Origin: Bdellovibrionaceae bacterium UBA2351
Lineage (GTDB): Bacteria > Bdellovibrionota > Bdellovibrionia > Bdellovibrionales > Bdellovibrionaceae
DNA: 44,416 bases
NCBI GenBank assembly: GCA_002344565.1
Contig: DDTZ01000125.1
Span: 1 to 44,416, forward strand
Reading direction: 5' to 3'
Every line of letters begins with the position of its first letter. Position 1 is the stretch's first letter. Shown here in pieces: positions 17,593 to 25,387 of this stretch. Both the position numbers and the translations under genes were made by a program. A model generated the notes under the pieces. It had not been told where the DNA came from. It did not search any database and was given only the letters and a program-made list of their open reading frames with translations.

Positions 17593-18018
17593 CTACTCCT
17601 GATACTCGATGCCCATGCTCTTGGCTGTTCCTACAACTTGGTTCATCGCTGATTCAACTTTCATACAGTTCAAATCAGGAAGTTTAGTTGTAGCGATTGC
17701 TTTAACTTCGGCTAATTTAATTTTGCCTACTTTGTCCTTCTGAGGTTGTTTAGAACCCGAAGTCAGCTTTAAAGCTTTCTTGATTAAAGACGATACCGGA
17801 GGCGTCTTCGTGATGAAGGTAAACGAGCGATCTTGATAAACAGTGATGATTATCGGAATGATATCATCGCCCAACTTCGATGTTCTCGCGTTGAACTGTT
17901 TACAAAATTCCATGATGTTAACACCATGTTGCCCGAGTGCCGGTCCCACGGGAGGCGCTGGATTTGCCTTTCCTGCCGGTATTTGCAATTTGATCATACC
18001 TGTAACTTTTTTTGCCAT
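17593..18018 (-). CDS. rplK: 50S ribosomal protein L11
   Basis: L11 binds the GTPase-associated centre of 23S rRNA and is needed for the stringent response via RelA-type enzymes. I start it at the ATG at 18018 (MAKKVTGMIKLQIPAGKANPAPPVGPALGQHGVNIMEFC), giving 141 residues, with AGGAG spaced correctly upstream. An in-frame ATG at 18033 would add five atypical residues and overlap that site. The proline-rich N-terminal PAPPVGPALG and the C-terminal rRNA-binding domain are normal. Confidence 0.96.
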   Translation of the reverse strand: MAKKVTGMIKLQIPAGKANPAPPVGPALGQHGVNIMEFCKQFNARTSKLGDDIIPIIITVYQDRSFTFITKTPPVSSLIKKALKLTSGSKQPQKDKVGKIKLAEVKAIATTKLPDLNCMKVESAMNQVVGTAKSMGIEYQE

Positions 18019-18045
18019 TTCCCACTCCTGCAAATATAAACGAAT

Positions 18046-18069
18046 ACCCCTTCTATTCTAAAAAGGGGT
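18046..18069 (-). promoter_or_regulatory. Hairpin in the rplK leader
   Basis: Arms ACCCCTT and AAGGGGT (18046-18052 and 18063-18069) pair in the minus-strand transcript around a 10-base loop, between nusG and rplK. It is not followed by a run of T, so it is more likely a leader structure (for example a site for L1 feedback) than a terminator. The L1 role is inference. Confidence 0.4.
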
Positions 18070-18115
18070 GATTGCCAAATATTATTTTATGTGACTTGTA
18101 AAATTAATTAAGAGC

Positions 18116-18655
18116 TTACGTTTTTTCAACTTGAACAAAGTCTAATTCAACCGGAGTTGAACGACCAAAGATACTAACGGCAACCTTAACTTTGCCTTTT
18201 TCTTCATTAATGTCCTCAACAACACCATTAAAGTTGCTGAATGGTCCATCGACAACCATAACCGCATCGCCCACAGAGTACTTAATCTTCTGTTTTGGCT
18301 TTTCGGCAATACCAGCCATCTGCTGAGTTACACGCATAACTTCATGTTCTGGAACCTCAGGTGGTCTTAGTTTTCCGCCCACGAAACCAGTTACTTTTGA
18401 CGACTGTCTTACTAACTGCCAAGTTTCGTCATTTAGGCTCATTTTAATAAAGATATAACCTGGGAAAAATTTTCTCGATTTTGTTTGTTTTTGGCCCTTT
18501 ACAAGCTCAACAACATTTTCAGCCGGGATCAAGATCTCGCCGAACATTTTTTCCATTTTTTTAGTTTTAATTTTTTCTTCAATGGCAGACTTAGCTGTTT
18601 GTTCACAGCCAACTTGAGTGTTTACAATGTACCATTTGTGTTGAAGTTCTTCCAT
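18116..18655 (-). CDS. nusG: Transcription termination/antitermination protein NusG
   Basis: NusG binds RNA polymerase with its N-terminal domain and Rho or S10 with its C-terminal KOW domain. The 179-residue product has HKWYIVNTQVGCEQTAKSAIEE at the N-terminus, KFFPGYIFIKMSLNDETWQLVRQSSKVTGFVGG in the middle, and a KOW domain (VGDAVMVVDGPFSNFNGVVEDINEEKGKVKVAVSIFGRSTPVELDF, about residues 126-172). Length and domains are standard. It lies 14 bases after secE. Confidence 0.98.
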   Translation of the reverse strand: MEELQHKWYIVNTQVGCEQTAKSAIEEKIKTKKMEKMFGEILIPAENVVELVKGQKQTKSRKFFPGYIFIKMSLNDETWQLVRQSSKVTGFVGGKLRPPEVPEHEVMRVTQQMAGIAEKPKQKIKYSVGDAVMVVDGPFSNFNGVVEDINEEKGKVKVAVSIFGRSTPVELDFVQVEKT

Positions 18656-18669
18656 TACTCACCCCTGCC

Positions 18670-19047
18670 CTAGTTAATGATACCCTTAACGATGAAGTTA
18701 GATAAGAAGTCGAATACAGTAATGATTACAGAAGAAATCAATACGAACACGATCACCACAACAGTCAAAGCCGATACATCCTTACGAGATGGGAACACAA
18801 CCTTACTGATTTCAAGAACCACTTCACGTCCCCAAGCTATAACTTTAGGGTTAAATTGCAAATACAAGAAAAGACCGAATCCAACTACAACAGGTAAACC
18901 ATGTTTGAATAAGTCGTTTTCGTTTAAACGAGCAATCACGGCAAATGCGCCAGAGAACGATTTCAAAATTAAGTGCAGGCTGAAACCGATAAGAAATGCG
19001 AAAATCGCGAAACTAAATGTTAATATTTTTTCATTATTTTTATTCAT
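18670..19047 (-). CDS. secE: Protein translocase subunit SecE
   Basis: SecE is the clamp subunit of the SecYEG protein channel in the inner membrane. The 125-residue product has three hydrophobic segments (about residues 8-30, 50-65 and 95-118), as in the long gammaproteobacterial form, not the single-span short form. The conserved cytoplasmic motif EISKVVFPSRKDV sits just before the last span. It lies between tRNA-Trp and nusG, the conserved place for secE. Confidence 0.93.
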   Translation of the reverse strand: MNKNNEKILTFSFAIFAFLIGFSLHLILKSFSGAFAVIARLNENDLFKHGLPVVVGFGLFLYLQFNPKVIAWGREVVLEISKVVFPSRKDVSALTVVVIVFVLISSVIITVFDFLSNFIVKGIIN

Positions 19048-19098
19048 AAACTCTCGCTTAAGTGTGCCATGTCCATGGCAATGAAGTCTAGGTAAAAT

Positions 19099-19174
19099 TG
19101 GCAGGGGCGGAGGGATTCGAACCCACGACCTAACGATTTGGAGTCGTTCGCTCTACCGCTAGAGCTACACCCCT
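19099..19174 (-). tRNA. tRNA-Trp(CCA)
   Basis: A complete 76-base cloverleaf on the minus strand. Acceptor arms are AGGGGTG/CGCCCCT, the anticodon stem AACGA/TCGTT holds the loop CTCCAAA with anticodon CCA, and the T arm is GTGGG TTCGAAT CCCTC. The CCA end is encoded. It lies between tuf and secE, an arrangement shared by many proteobacteria. Confidence 0.97.
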
Positions 19175-19183
19175 AAACAAAAA

Positions 19184-19209
19184 AACCCCCAAGGTTACCC
19201 CTGGGGGTT
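19184..19209 (-). terminator. Terminator after tuf
   Basis: Arms AACCCCC and GGGGGTT (19203-19209 and 19184-19190) form a strong hairpin with extra inner pairs (AGGGGT/ACCTT). In the minus-strand transcript it is followed by TTTTTTTG, a classic Rho-independent terminator. It sits 8 bases after the tuf stop and 10 bases before tRNA-Trp, so tRNA-Trp and secE need read-through or another promoter. Confidence 0.88.
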
Positions 19210-19216
19210 AGAAATA

Positions 19217-20407
19217 TTACTCGATGATTTCGACAACTACGCCGGCACCAACAGTTCTACCACCCTCACGGATCGCAAAACGTAATTCTTTTTCCATCGC
19301 GATTGGGTTGATTAACTCAACTGCGATTTCAACACGGTCACCTGGCATAACCATTTCAGTTCCCGCTTTAAGAGTTACAACACCTGTAACGTCTGTAGTA
19401 CGGAAGTAAAACTGAGGACGGTATCCGTTGAAGAAAGGAGTATGACGTCCGCCTTCTTCTTTAGTAAGGATATACGCTTCAGCTTTGAATTTTTTATGAG
19501 GTTTAACCGTTCCTGGCTTAGCAAGAACCTGTCCACGCTCAACGTCTTCTTTTTTAGTACCACGAAGAAGAACGCCACAGTTGTCTCCCGCTTGACCTTC
19601 ATCTAACAACTTACGGAACATTTCGATACCAGTAACAGTTGTTTTTTGAGTTGGGCGAAGACCAACGATTTCGATCTCTTCATTGATTTTGATGATACCA
19701 CGTTCAACACGGCCAGTAACAACTGTACCGCGACCAGAGATAGAGAACACGTCCTCAACTGGCATTAAGAAAGTTTTATCAACTGCACGAACTGGAGTTG
19801 GGATGTAAGAATCACAAGCAGCCATTAACGCTTTGATTGAAGGGCGACCTAGTTCAGAAGTATCACCTTCTAAAGCTAATTTCGCAGAACCTTTAACTAT
19901 TGGAATTTTGTCGCCAGGGAATTCGTATTTGCTTAGTAGCTCTCGAACTTCCATCTCAACAAGCTCAAGAAGATCTTTATCATCAACCATGTCCACTTTG
20001 TTCATGAAAACAACTAGAGCAGGAACACCTACTTGGCGAGCAAGAAGGATATGCTCACGAGTTTGTGGCATAGGACCGTCAGCTGCAGAAACTACTAGGA
20101 TCGCGCCGTCCATCTGAGCAGCACCAGTGATCATGTTTTTTACGTAGTCAGCATGCCCCGGGCAGTCAACGTGTGCGTAGTGACGGTTTTCAGTTTCATA
20201 CTCAACGTGAGTAGTAGAGATAGTGATACCACGTTCTCTTTCTTCAGGTGACTTATCGATTTGATCGTAAGACATAGCAGCTGCTTTACCTTCAGTTGCT
20301 AGAGTTGTAGTGATCGCAGCAGTTAAAGTCGTTTTACCATGGTCAACGTGACCGATAGTACCGATGTTCACATGCGGCTTACTTCTGTTAAACTTCTCTT
20401 TAGACAT
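19217..20407 (-). CDS. tuf: Elongation factor Tu
   Basis: EF-Tu is the GTPase that brings aminoacyl-tRNA to the ribosome. The 396-residue product has the G1 motif GHVDHGKTTL, the switch region ERERGITISTTHVEYE, G3 DCPGHADYVKNMITGAAQMDGAI, G4 NKVDMVDD and the C-terminal barrels ending VGAGVVVEIIE. The ribosome-binding site GCAGGAGG is strong. It is the only tuf in the window. It follows four tRNA genes, as the E. coli tufB copy does, instead of following fusA. Confidence 0.99.
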   Translation of the reverse strand: MSKEKFNRSKPHVNIGTIGHVDHGKTTLTAAITTTLATEGKAAAMSYDQIDKSPEERERGITISTTHVEYETENRHYAHVDCPGHADYVKNMITGAAQMDGAILVVSAADGPMPQTREHILLARQVGVPALVVFMNKVDMVDDKDLLELVEMEVRELLSKYEFPGDKIPIVKGSAKLALEGDTSELGRPSIKALMAACDSYIPTPVRAVDKTFLMPVEDVFSISGRGTVVTGRVERGIIKINEEIEIVGLRPTQKTTVTGIEMFRKLLDEGQAGDNCGVLLRGTKKEDVERGQVLAKPGTVKPHKKFKAEAYILTKEEGGRHTPFFNGYRPQFYFRTTDVTGVVTLKAGTEMVMPGDRVEIAVELINPIAMEKELRFAIREGGRTVGAGVVVEIIE

Positions 20408-20502
20408 TTATTCCTCCTGCAGAGATATTTTGTTTTTTTATAAACAGTTTACTTTTCAAAATTCAATACTAACTAAAAATCACGGCTTTATCATTTTCAT
20501 AG

Positions 20503-20577
20503 TGGAGCCCGTGATCGGAGCCGAACCGACGACCTCACCCTTACCAAGGGTGTGCTCTACCACTGAGCTACACGGGC
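20503..20577 (-). tRNA. tRNA-Thr(GGT)
   Basis: A 75-base cloverleaf on the minus strand. The acceptor is GCCCGTG/CACGGGC and the anticodon stem CACCC/GGGTG holds loop TTGGTAA (anticodon GGT). The T arm is GTCGG TTCGGCT CCGAT and CCA is encoded. It is the last tRNA before tuf. Confidence 0.97.
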
Positions 20578-20599
20578 GACAAATTTCATATAAGAAATT

Positions 20600-20676
20600 T
20601 GGAGCGGGAGACGGGTCTCGAACCCGCAACCCTCTGCTTGGAAGGCAGATACTCTAGCCAATTGAGCTACTCCCGC
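20600..20676 (-). tRNA. tRNA-Gly(TCC)
   Basis: A 77-base cloverleaf on the minus strand with acceptor GCGGGAG/CTCCCGC. Anticodon stem TCTGC/GCAGA holds loop CTTCCAA (anticodon TCC). The T arm is TGCGG GTTCGAG ACCCG and the CCA end is encoded. It lies between tRNA-Tyr and tRNA-Thr(GGT). Confidence 0.97.
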
Positions 20677-20798
20677 TTCATTTTGAGTTCTAAACGCTTA
20701 AGTCCTAATTTCGACCTTAACCATTTAAAACTCAAAAACTTCAATAAGATGTCTAAGAAACTTTTTAAACATATTATTGATTTTGGCCCGTAAAAACT

Positions 20799-20884
20799 TG
20801 GTGGACAGGGAAGGATTCGAACCTTCGTAGACGTAAGCCAACGGATTTACAGTCCGTCCCCTTTAGCCACTCGGGCACCTGTCC
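20799..20884 (-). tRNA. tRNA-Tyr(GTA)
   Basis: An 86-base class II tRNA on the minus strand with acceptor GGACAGG/CCTGTCC. Anticodon stem ACGGA/TCCGT holds loop CTGTAAA (anticodon GTA). The long variable arm expected for tRNA-Tyr is present, and CCA is encoded. A 122-base spacer without recognisable features separates it from tRNA-Gly. Confidence 0.97.
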
Positions 20885-20894
20885 TCAGAAAAAA

Positions 20895-20970
20895 TGGAGC
20901 TGGTTATGGGACTCGAACCCGCAACCTGCTGATTACAAATCAGCTGCTCTACCAATTGAGCTAAACCAGC
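20895..20970 (-). tRNA. tRNA-Thr(TGT)
   Basis: A 76-base cloverleaf on the minus strand with acceptor GCTGGTT/AACCAGC. Anticodon stem GCTGA/TCAGC holds loop TTTGTAA (anticodon TGT) and CCA is encoded. It is the first gene of the Thr-Tyr-Gly-Thr-tuf unit, only 10 bases before tRNA-Tyr. Confidence 0.97.
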
Positions 20971-21029
20971 AACAAAATATTACCTAAAACAAAAACGATT
21001 TATTGATCTTGTGAAAAGATAACCCAACT

Positions 21030-21058
21030 TGTTTATTAATAAATGCGGACAGAGTCAA
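21030..21058 (-). promoter_or_regulatory. Candidate promoter of the tRNA-tuf operon
   Basis: Minus-strand TTGACT (21053-21058) and TAAACA (21030-21035) are spaced by 17 bases, and the -10 lies about 60 bases before tRNA-Thr(TGT). The 211-base gap 20971-21181 otherwise contains nothing I recognise apart from A/T-rich sequence. Confidence 0.45.
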
Positions 21059-21181
21059 AGGGATTTATTTGAGTTTCATGTAACTGAACGCGGCATATTC
21101 TTTTCAACCCTTGGAATTTCAGGAAAAACCAGACCTGCTGACTTGAAAAAATCAGTCGGAAAATTAGGCATTCCCTTCCCG

Positions 21182-21958
21182 TCAGCGCTTGGATGATCGA
21201 GGGCTAAAATGCTGGCGACGGTATTCATACAGCGATAGAGCGGCCGCTACCGAGACATTAAAACTAGCCTCCGAAGATGCCTGCGGAATAGACACAAGCT
21301 CATCACACAGGGTTTCCGTGGTCGATCTTAAGCCTTTGTCCTCAGCTCCAAGTATGAAAATAGTTCTCGGTGCGAGCTCAATATCGAAGATAGTTTTCTT
21401 GCCTTTGTGGCTCAAACCGTAAACCCAGAAACCAATTTTTTTGAAATGTTCGATTGGATTTTTGAAATTTGTTTCCGCAGTAATGGGAACATGCTCGACA
21501 CCGCCACAGGCAACTTTATGCGCGGTCGGAGTTAAGTCGACAGATCGATTATCCGGAATATAAATTCCGTCTACGTTTAACAGCCATGATGAACGCGTAA
21601 TCGCACCTAGGTTATGCGGATCCTCAACGCCATCTAAGAATAATAAAAGGCTTTTATCCTTTAACGTGCTCTCGTCAAACTCTGGGCGATCTTTAGCCCA
21701 AACTAAACAGTTTTGATGGTTTTGATAGAGGCCATCAAGTGCGCCTTTGGTTTTTTCTTCTGTAATGAATCGAAATTTTTTAGAGGCATCTAGAATAGAA
21801 TTCTTAAGTTGCTGAGAGGTCTCCTTGGTGTAGAAAACCTTAGAAATATGAGAGGGATTAACTTTCAGCACTTCTTCAATCGCGTGCGTACCAGCAATCA
21901 GCCTCTCTGAAGTATTCGCTGACTGTCTTTGCGGACGATCAGTTCTCTTTTTGTTCAC
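21182..21958 (-). CDS. rlmB: 23S rRNA 2'-O-methyltransferase of the SpoU/TrmH family (RlmB-like)
   Basis: Members of this family methylate the 2'-hydroxyl of rRNA or tRNA from S-adenosylmethionine; RlmB modifies G2251 in the P loop of 23S rRNA. The 258-residue product has the N-terminal L30e-like substrate-binding domain (LIAGTHAIEEVLKVNP, about 21-100). The three SPOUT motifs follow: FLDGVEDPHNLGAITRSS with N and R (about 133), FILGAEDKGLR (about 212), and SIPQASSEASFNVSVAAALSLYEYRR (about 232). The SPOUT fold forms a trefoil knot. Its start overlaps the upstream gene by 20 bases. RlmB is the closest match, but a related TrmH-family target cannot be excluded. Confidence 0.88.
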   Translation of the reverse strand: MNKKRTDRPQRQSANTSERLIAGTHAIEEVLKVNPSHISKVFYTKETSQQLKNSILDASKKFRFITEEKTKGALDGLYQNHQNCLVWAKDRPEFDESTLKDKSLLLFLDGVEDPHNLGAITRSSWLLNVDGIYIPDNRSVDLTPTAHKVACGGVEHVPITAETNFKNPIEHFKKIGFWVYGLSHKGKKTIFDIELAPRTIFILGAEDKGLRSTTETLCDELVSIPQASSEASFNVSVAAALSLYEYRRQHFSPRSSKR

Positions 21959-22415
21959 ACGTAAATCCTGTTTTTTCTACCGTTGATTTAATCTGCTCGA
22001 AAACAGATTCACAAATTGATTTACCACTGTTTTGACGAGCTTGAGATTTAGTCGCCCCCTGTTTTGTGTAAAACAATTCGCAGCCCTGGCCCTTGTATTC
22101 AATGTAAAGCTCGCGAATTTCACCGCCGTTTTTACATGTTACACTTTTCTGTGTTCCGCTTGAAGATGCCACCGGAGGCGCTGCTGGAGCACCATTCGGC
22201 GAGTTCAATTCGGCAGGGGATTGTGTTTGAGTTTTTTCTTGCGCTTTATTTTGCGATTGAGTTGTGTGAGACTGAGGTTGCTTTTTATTTCTACGCTCAT
22301 ATTCCATACGAGCTTTTAGTTGCAAATCTTCAGAACGAGTTGTCCCCAGTTGCGACTCCTGAGCATCAACCACGATAGAAATGAAAACCAATAATGATAT
22401 TGCTAAATATTTCAT
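21939..22415 (-). CDS. Small secreted protein of unknown function
   Basis: I do not recognise this 158-residue protein. It has a signal peptide (MKYLAISLLVFISIVVDA, probable cleavage before QES). A glutamine/serine/proline-rich low-complexity linker (about 43-90) follows, then a C-terminal part with four cysteines (VTCKNGG, GQGCELFY, KSICESV, FTCEQKEN) that could form two disulfides in the periplasm. It ends within rlmB by a 20-base overlap and begins 9 bases after the S1-domain gene, so it is part of the ribH-ntrYX-proS-rlmB run. No catalytic motif is visible. Confidence 0.75.
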   Translation of the reverse strand: MKYLAISLLVFISIVVDAQESQLGTTRSEDLQLKARMEYERRNKKQPQSHTTQSQNKAQEKTQTQSPAELNSPNGAPAAPPVASSSGTQKSVTCKNGGEIRELYIEYKGQGCELFYTKQGATKSQARQNSGKSICESVFEQIKSTVEKTGFTCEQKEN

Positions 22416-22424
22416 TTTCGCTCC

Positions 22425-23639
22425 CTACTTTTTCTTTGTGCCTGTTTGAGCTTTCGCTAGCAAATCACCAAACGTCCCAAGACCTTTTTTAGGCCCCGAG
22501 CCGGACGATGTATGTTGTTTCCATGATTCGTCGATTTCTTCAGACGTTAAAGCCAACAACACTTTGCGACCGACTGGATCGATTTGTTCAATTTGCAAAT
22601 CTAGAACATCGCCCTTACTTTTATTGTCGTAGCTTTTTGCGTCTACTGAATCACGCCATTTTGAACGCGGGAATAAACCATTAATTCCTGGCACGATTGT
22701 AATGAAGTAACCGAATACTTCTTTCTTTTCCACTGTACCTTTGATTTTAGTTCCTGGAGGGTAATTTTTTTCAAACTCAGTCCACGGGTCTACAGCTGTT
22801 CCGCCTTCCTTAATAGAAAGAGAAATTTTCATGCGATCGCCATCGTCGATTTTCAAGATTTTAGCTTGAACGGATTGGCCGACAGCGACTACATCACTTG
22901 GATTTTGAACTCTACCCCAAGCCAGTTCAGAAATATGAACTAGGCCTTCAACTCCAGGTTGAATTTCCACGAAGGCACCATATGCCTCTAGCTTTGTAAT
23001 ACGACCCGTGATTATATCGCCCACTTTGAATCTTTGAAGGAAGCTGCCTTCGTTTTCTGCCTTTTGAAGATCCAGAATACGACGACGAGACACAACTATA
23101 TTACGTCCGTTATTTTCAAATTGAGTAATTAGGAATTCGAATTTTTTATTTAAATAAACTGTGGGATCTGAATCCGGTTTCGCGTCTATTTGACTGATTG
23201 GACAGAATGCCAATTTCTTTTGAATTTCAACGCGGAAACCACCCTTAACCTGTTCAGTGACTCGACCTTCAACTGGAATTTCCATATCGAATGCGTCCTC
23301 TAAAGTATCTGTTGCGGAAGCCGCCATACGAGCTGATTTATAACGAAGTAAAATTTCGTCGTGAGTCACCCGCACAACCACAACTTCAATCACATCGCCC
23401 ACCTTGTGAGTGATTTGTTTATCATCATTTAGCAGCTCTGCCTTAGGCAAAACGCCGTCCATCGGCGTACCCGTTGAAACAAATACGGAGTCTCCATGTA
23501 GAGACACGATTTCGCCGCGAAACTCGTCACCTTTTTTTAATTTACGAGTTCCTGCAGTCATGGATTGTTCGAATAGTGAAGCAAAGTCACCGTCGTTTGT
23601 TTTAATTTCATCACCAAATGCATCACGTTTAGTAGTCAT
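22425..23639 (-). CDS. Protein with four S1 RNA-binding domains (ribosomal S1-like)
   Basis: S1 domains are OB-fold modules that bind single-stranded RNA. The 404-residue product has four: about 35-105 (KKGDEFRGEIVSLHGDSVFV), 118-190 (EIPVEGRVTEQVKGGFRVEI), 203-275 (FKVGDIITGRITKLEAYGAFVEI, the best conserved) and 290-365 (PPGTKIKGTVEKKEVFGYFI). A lysine-rich tail follows. Full ribosomal S1 in proteobacteria usually has six domains and about 550-600 residues, so this is either a short S1 paralogue or a dedicated RNA-binding factor. It lies between proS and a small secreted protein. Calling it rpsA would be too specific. Confidence 0.85.
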   Translation of the reverse strand: MTTKRDAFGDEIKTNDGDFASLFEQSMTAGTRKLKKGDEFRGEIVSLHGDSVFVSTGTPMDGVLPKAELLNDDKQITHKVGDVIEVVVVRVTHDEILLRYKSARMAASATDTLEDAFDMEIPVEGRVTEQVKGGFRVEIQKKLAFCPISQIDAKPDSDPTVYLNKKFEFLITQFENNGRNIVVSRRRILDLQKAENEGSFLQRFKVGDIITGRITKLEAYGAFVEIQPGVEGLVHISELAWGRVQNPSDVVAVGQSVQAKILKIDDGDRMKISLSIKEGGTAVDPWTEFEKNYPPGTKIKGTVEKKEVFGYFITIVPGINGLFPRSKWRDSVDAKSYDNKSKGDVLDLQIEQIDPVGRKVLLALTSEEIDESWKQHTSSGSGPKKGLGTFGDLLAKAQTGTKKK

Positions 23640-23647
23640 CTTTTGTC

Positions 23648-25387
23648 CTATTTTTTAAGAGGTAATTTTTCTACAATGTAGCTAATGATTTGGGCTTCTG
23701 GAACCTTAGTCATCTGCTTCGTTTTTCGCTCAACGACTTCAACGTCACCCTGCTCAAGGGTTTTCGCACCGAAGTTAATTCTCAGTGGCATACCCAGCAA
23801 GTCCGCATCTTTGAACTTGAATCCCGGACGCTCGTCACGGTCATCAAGAAGCACGTCGTAGCCCAATTCTTTTAATTTTTCATACGTATCATGTGCTTTC
23901 TTTGAAACCTTTTCGTCTTTCAAATCGAGCAAGCAGATATGCACTTGGAATGGAGCAATCGATACTGGCCAAATAATTCCATCCGCATCGTGCATCTGCT
24001 CAATGATGGCTTGAATCGTACGAGACACGCCAATGCCGTAGCAGCCCATTTCAAAAGGCTGTGCTTTCCCATTTTTATCAAGGAACGTCGCTTTCATTTT
24101 TTCAGAGTATTTGCGCCCTAGGTAAAACACGTGACCGACTTCGATACCACGGAAGGCTTGAAGTTTACCGTTGCTCTTTGGACATTTATCGCCCGCACGA
24201 GCCATACGTAAATCAGCAACTGCTTTCGGAGTAAAATCTATTCCATGGTTCACATTTTTCAAATGAAAACCATCCTCATTTGCACCAACGATGTAGTTTT
24301 TTAGACCGCTTACGCCACTATCCATGTACACTGGAATTGCTAATCCCACCGGACCACACGACCCTGGATTTGCACCGCTGACCTCTTTCACTTCGACGTC
24401 TGTTAACATTAATGGATCATTAGGAAGATTTAGAACTTTTTTAAGCTTAGTTGGATTTAATTCATCAGAACCACGGAGTAAAACCGCGACCGGTTTCAGT
24501 TCTTTATCTTTTGGATCAAGACCTGAATTCCCAGAGTAGAACAAAATTTTCACAAGTTCTTTTTCCGCAACGCCCGTGAAAGCGGAAAGATCTTTAATTG
24601 TTTTCTGATTTGGAGTTGCAAACTTTTCTTTTGGCAATGGTTGTGCACTCGATACATGCGGTTCGAAATCAATTGCTGGGCAAACTTCGATATTCGCTGC
24701 AAAATCAGTGGTGTCAGATACAAGTAAGGAGTCTTCGCCAGCATCCGCAAGTAATTGGAACTCATGCGTTTGCGACCCGCCAATATTACCGGCATCGGCT
24801 TCCACGATACGGTATTTTGCACCTAAACGATCAAAGATCGCTTTGTATCCGTCGTACATAGCGTCGTAGGCTTTCAATGCGCCGTCTTTGTCCATGTCGA
24901 ACGAATATGCGTCTTTCATGATAAATTCACGGCCACGCATTAATCCAAAGCGAGGGCGAATTTCATCACGATACTTAGTTTGAATTTGGTATAGATTGCG
25001 AGGTAAATCTTTATATGATTTCAAATCGTTACGAACATAGTCCGTGATCGCTTCTTCATGGGTCGCGCCCAAGCAGAACCATTTTTCGTTTCGGTTTTTA
25101 AGTCTCATCAAACCCGGCCCCATTTCATCCCAACGGTTTGTTTCCTGCCACAATTCCTTAGGGTGAAGTGCTGGCATTAAAACCTCTTGAGCGCCACGTT
25201 TTTCAAGTTCTTCACGAATGATCGCTTCGAATTTGCGAATGGCCTTCAACGCCAAAGTTCCGTATGTAAAAATACCCGGATCCAATTTTTTCATCATTCC
25301 GGCGCGAATCATCAACTTGTGTGACGGGATTTCCGCGTCGTTTGGTGCTTCTTTCAGAGTATATAAGTGGCTTTTAGACCATTTCAT
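23648..25387 (-). CDS. proS: Prolyl-tRNA synthetase
   Basis: ProRS attaches proline to tRNA-Pro. The 579-residue product is the bacterial-type enzyme. The class II core contains motif 2 (YQIQTKYRDEIRPRFGLMRGREFIMKDAYSFD, about residues 133-165). A YbaK-like editing insert (about 230-390, with LKKVLNLPNDPLMLTDVEVKEVSGANPGSCGPVGL) is placed as in E. coli. Motif 3 is FEMGCYGIGVSRTIQAIIEQ, and a C-terminal anticodon-binding domain follows. Its ATG overlaps the ntrX-like stop by 4 bases, so the two are translationally coupled. Confidence 0.97.
   Translation of the reverse strand: MKWSKSHLYTLKEAPNDAEIPSHKLMIRAGMMKKLDPGIFTYGTLALKAIRKFEAIIREELEKRGAQEVLMPALHPKELWQETNRWDEMGPGLMRLKNRNEKWFCLGATHEEAITDYVRNDLKSYKDLPRNLYQIQTKYRDEIRPRFGLMRGREFIMKDAYSFDMDKDGALKAYDAMYDGYKAIFDRLGAKYRIVEADAGNIGGSQTHEFQLLADAGEDSLLVSDTTDFAANIEVCPAIDFEPHVSSAQPLPKEKFATPNQKTIKDLSAFTGVAEKELVKILFYSGNSGLDPKDKELKPVAVLLRGSDELNPTKLKKVLNLPNDPLMLTDVEVKEVSGANPGSCGPVGLAIPVYMDSGVSGLKNYIVGANEDGFHLKNVNHGIDFTPKAVADLRMARAGDKCPKSNGKLQAFRGIEVGHVFYLGRKYSEKMKATFLDKNGKAQPFEMGCYGIGVSRTIQAIIEQMHDADGIIWPVSIAPFQVHICLLDLKDEKVSKKAHDTYEKLKELGYDVLLDDRDERPGFKFKDADLLGMPLRINFGAKTLEQGDVEVVERKTKQMTKVPEAQIISYIVEKLPLKK

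Noticed and set aside
18677..19084. 135-residue plus-strand ORF opposite secE
   Set aside because: It is an antisense shadow of secE, lacks a ribosome-binding site and shows no domain.
21063..21181. Terminator after rlmB (CTGA/TCAG around a T-run)
   Set aside because: Only about four base pairs form, so the hairpin is too weak to support.
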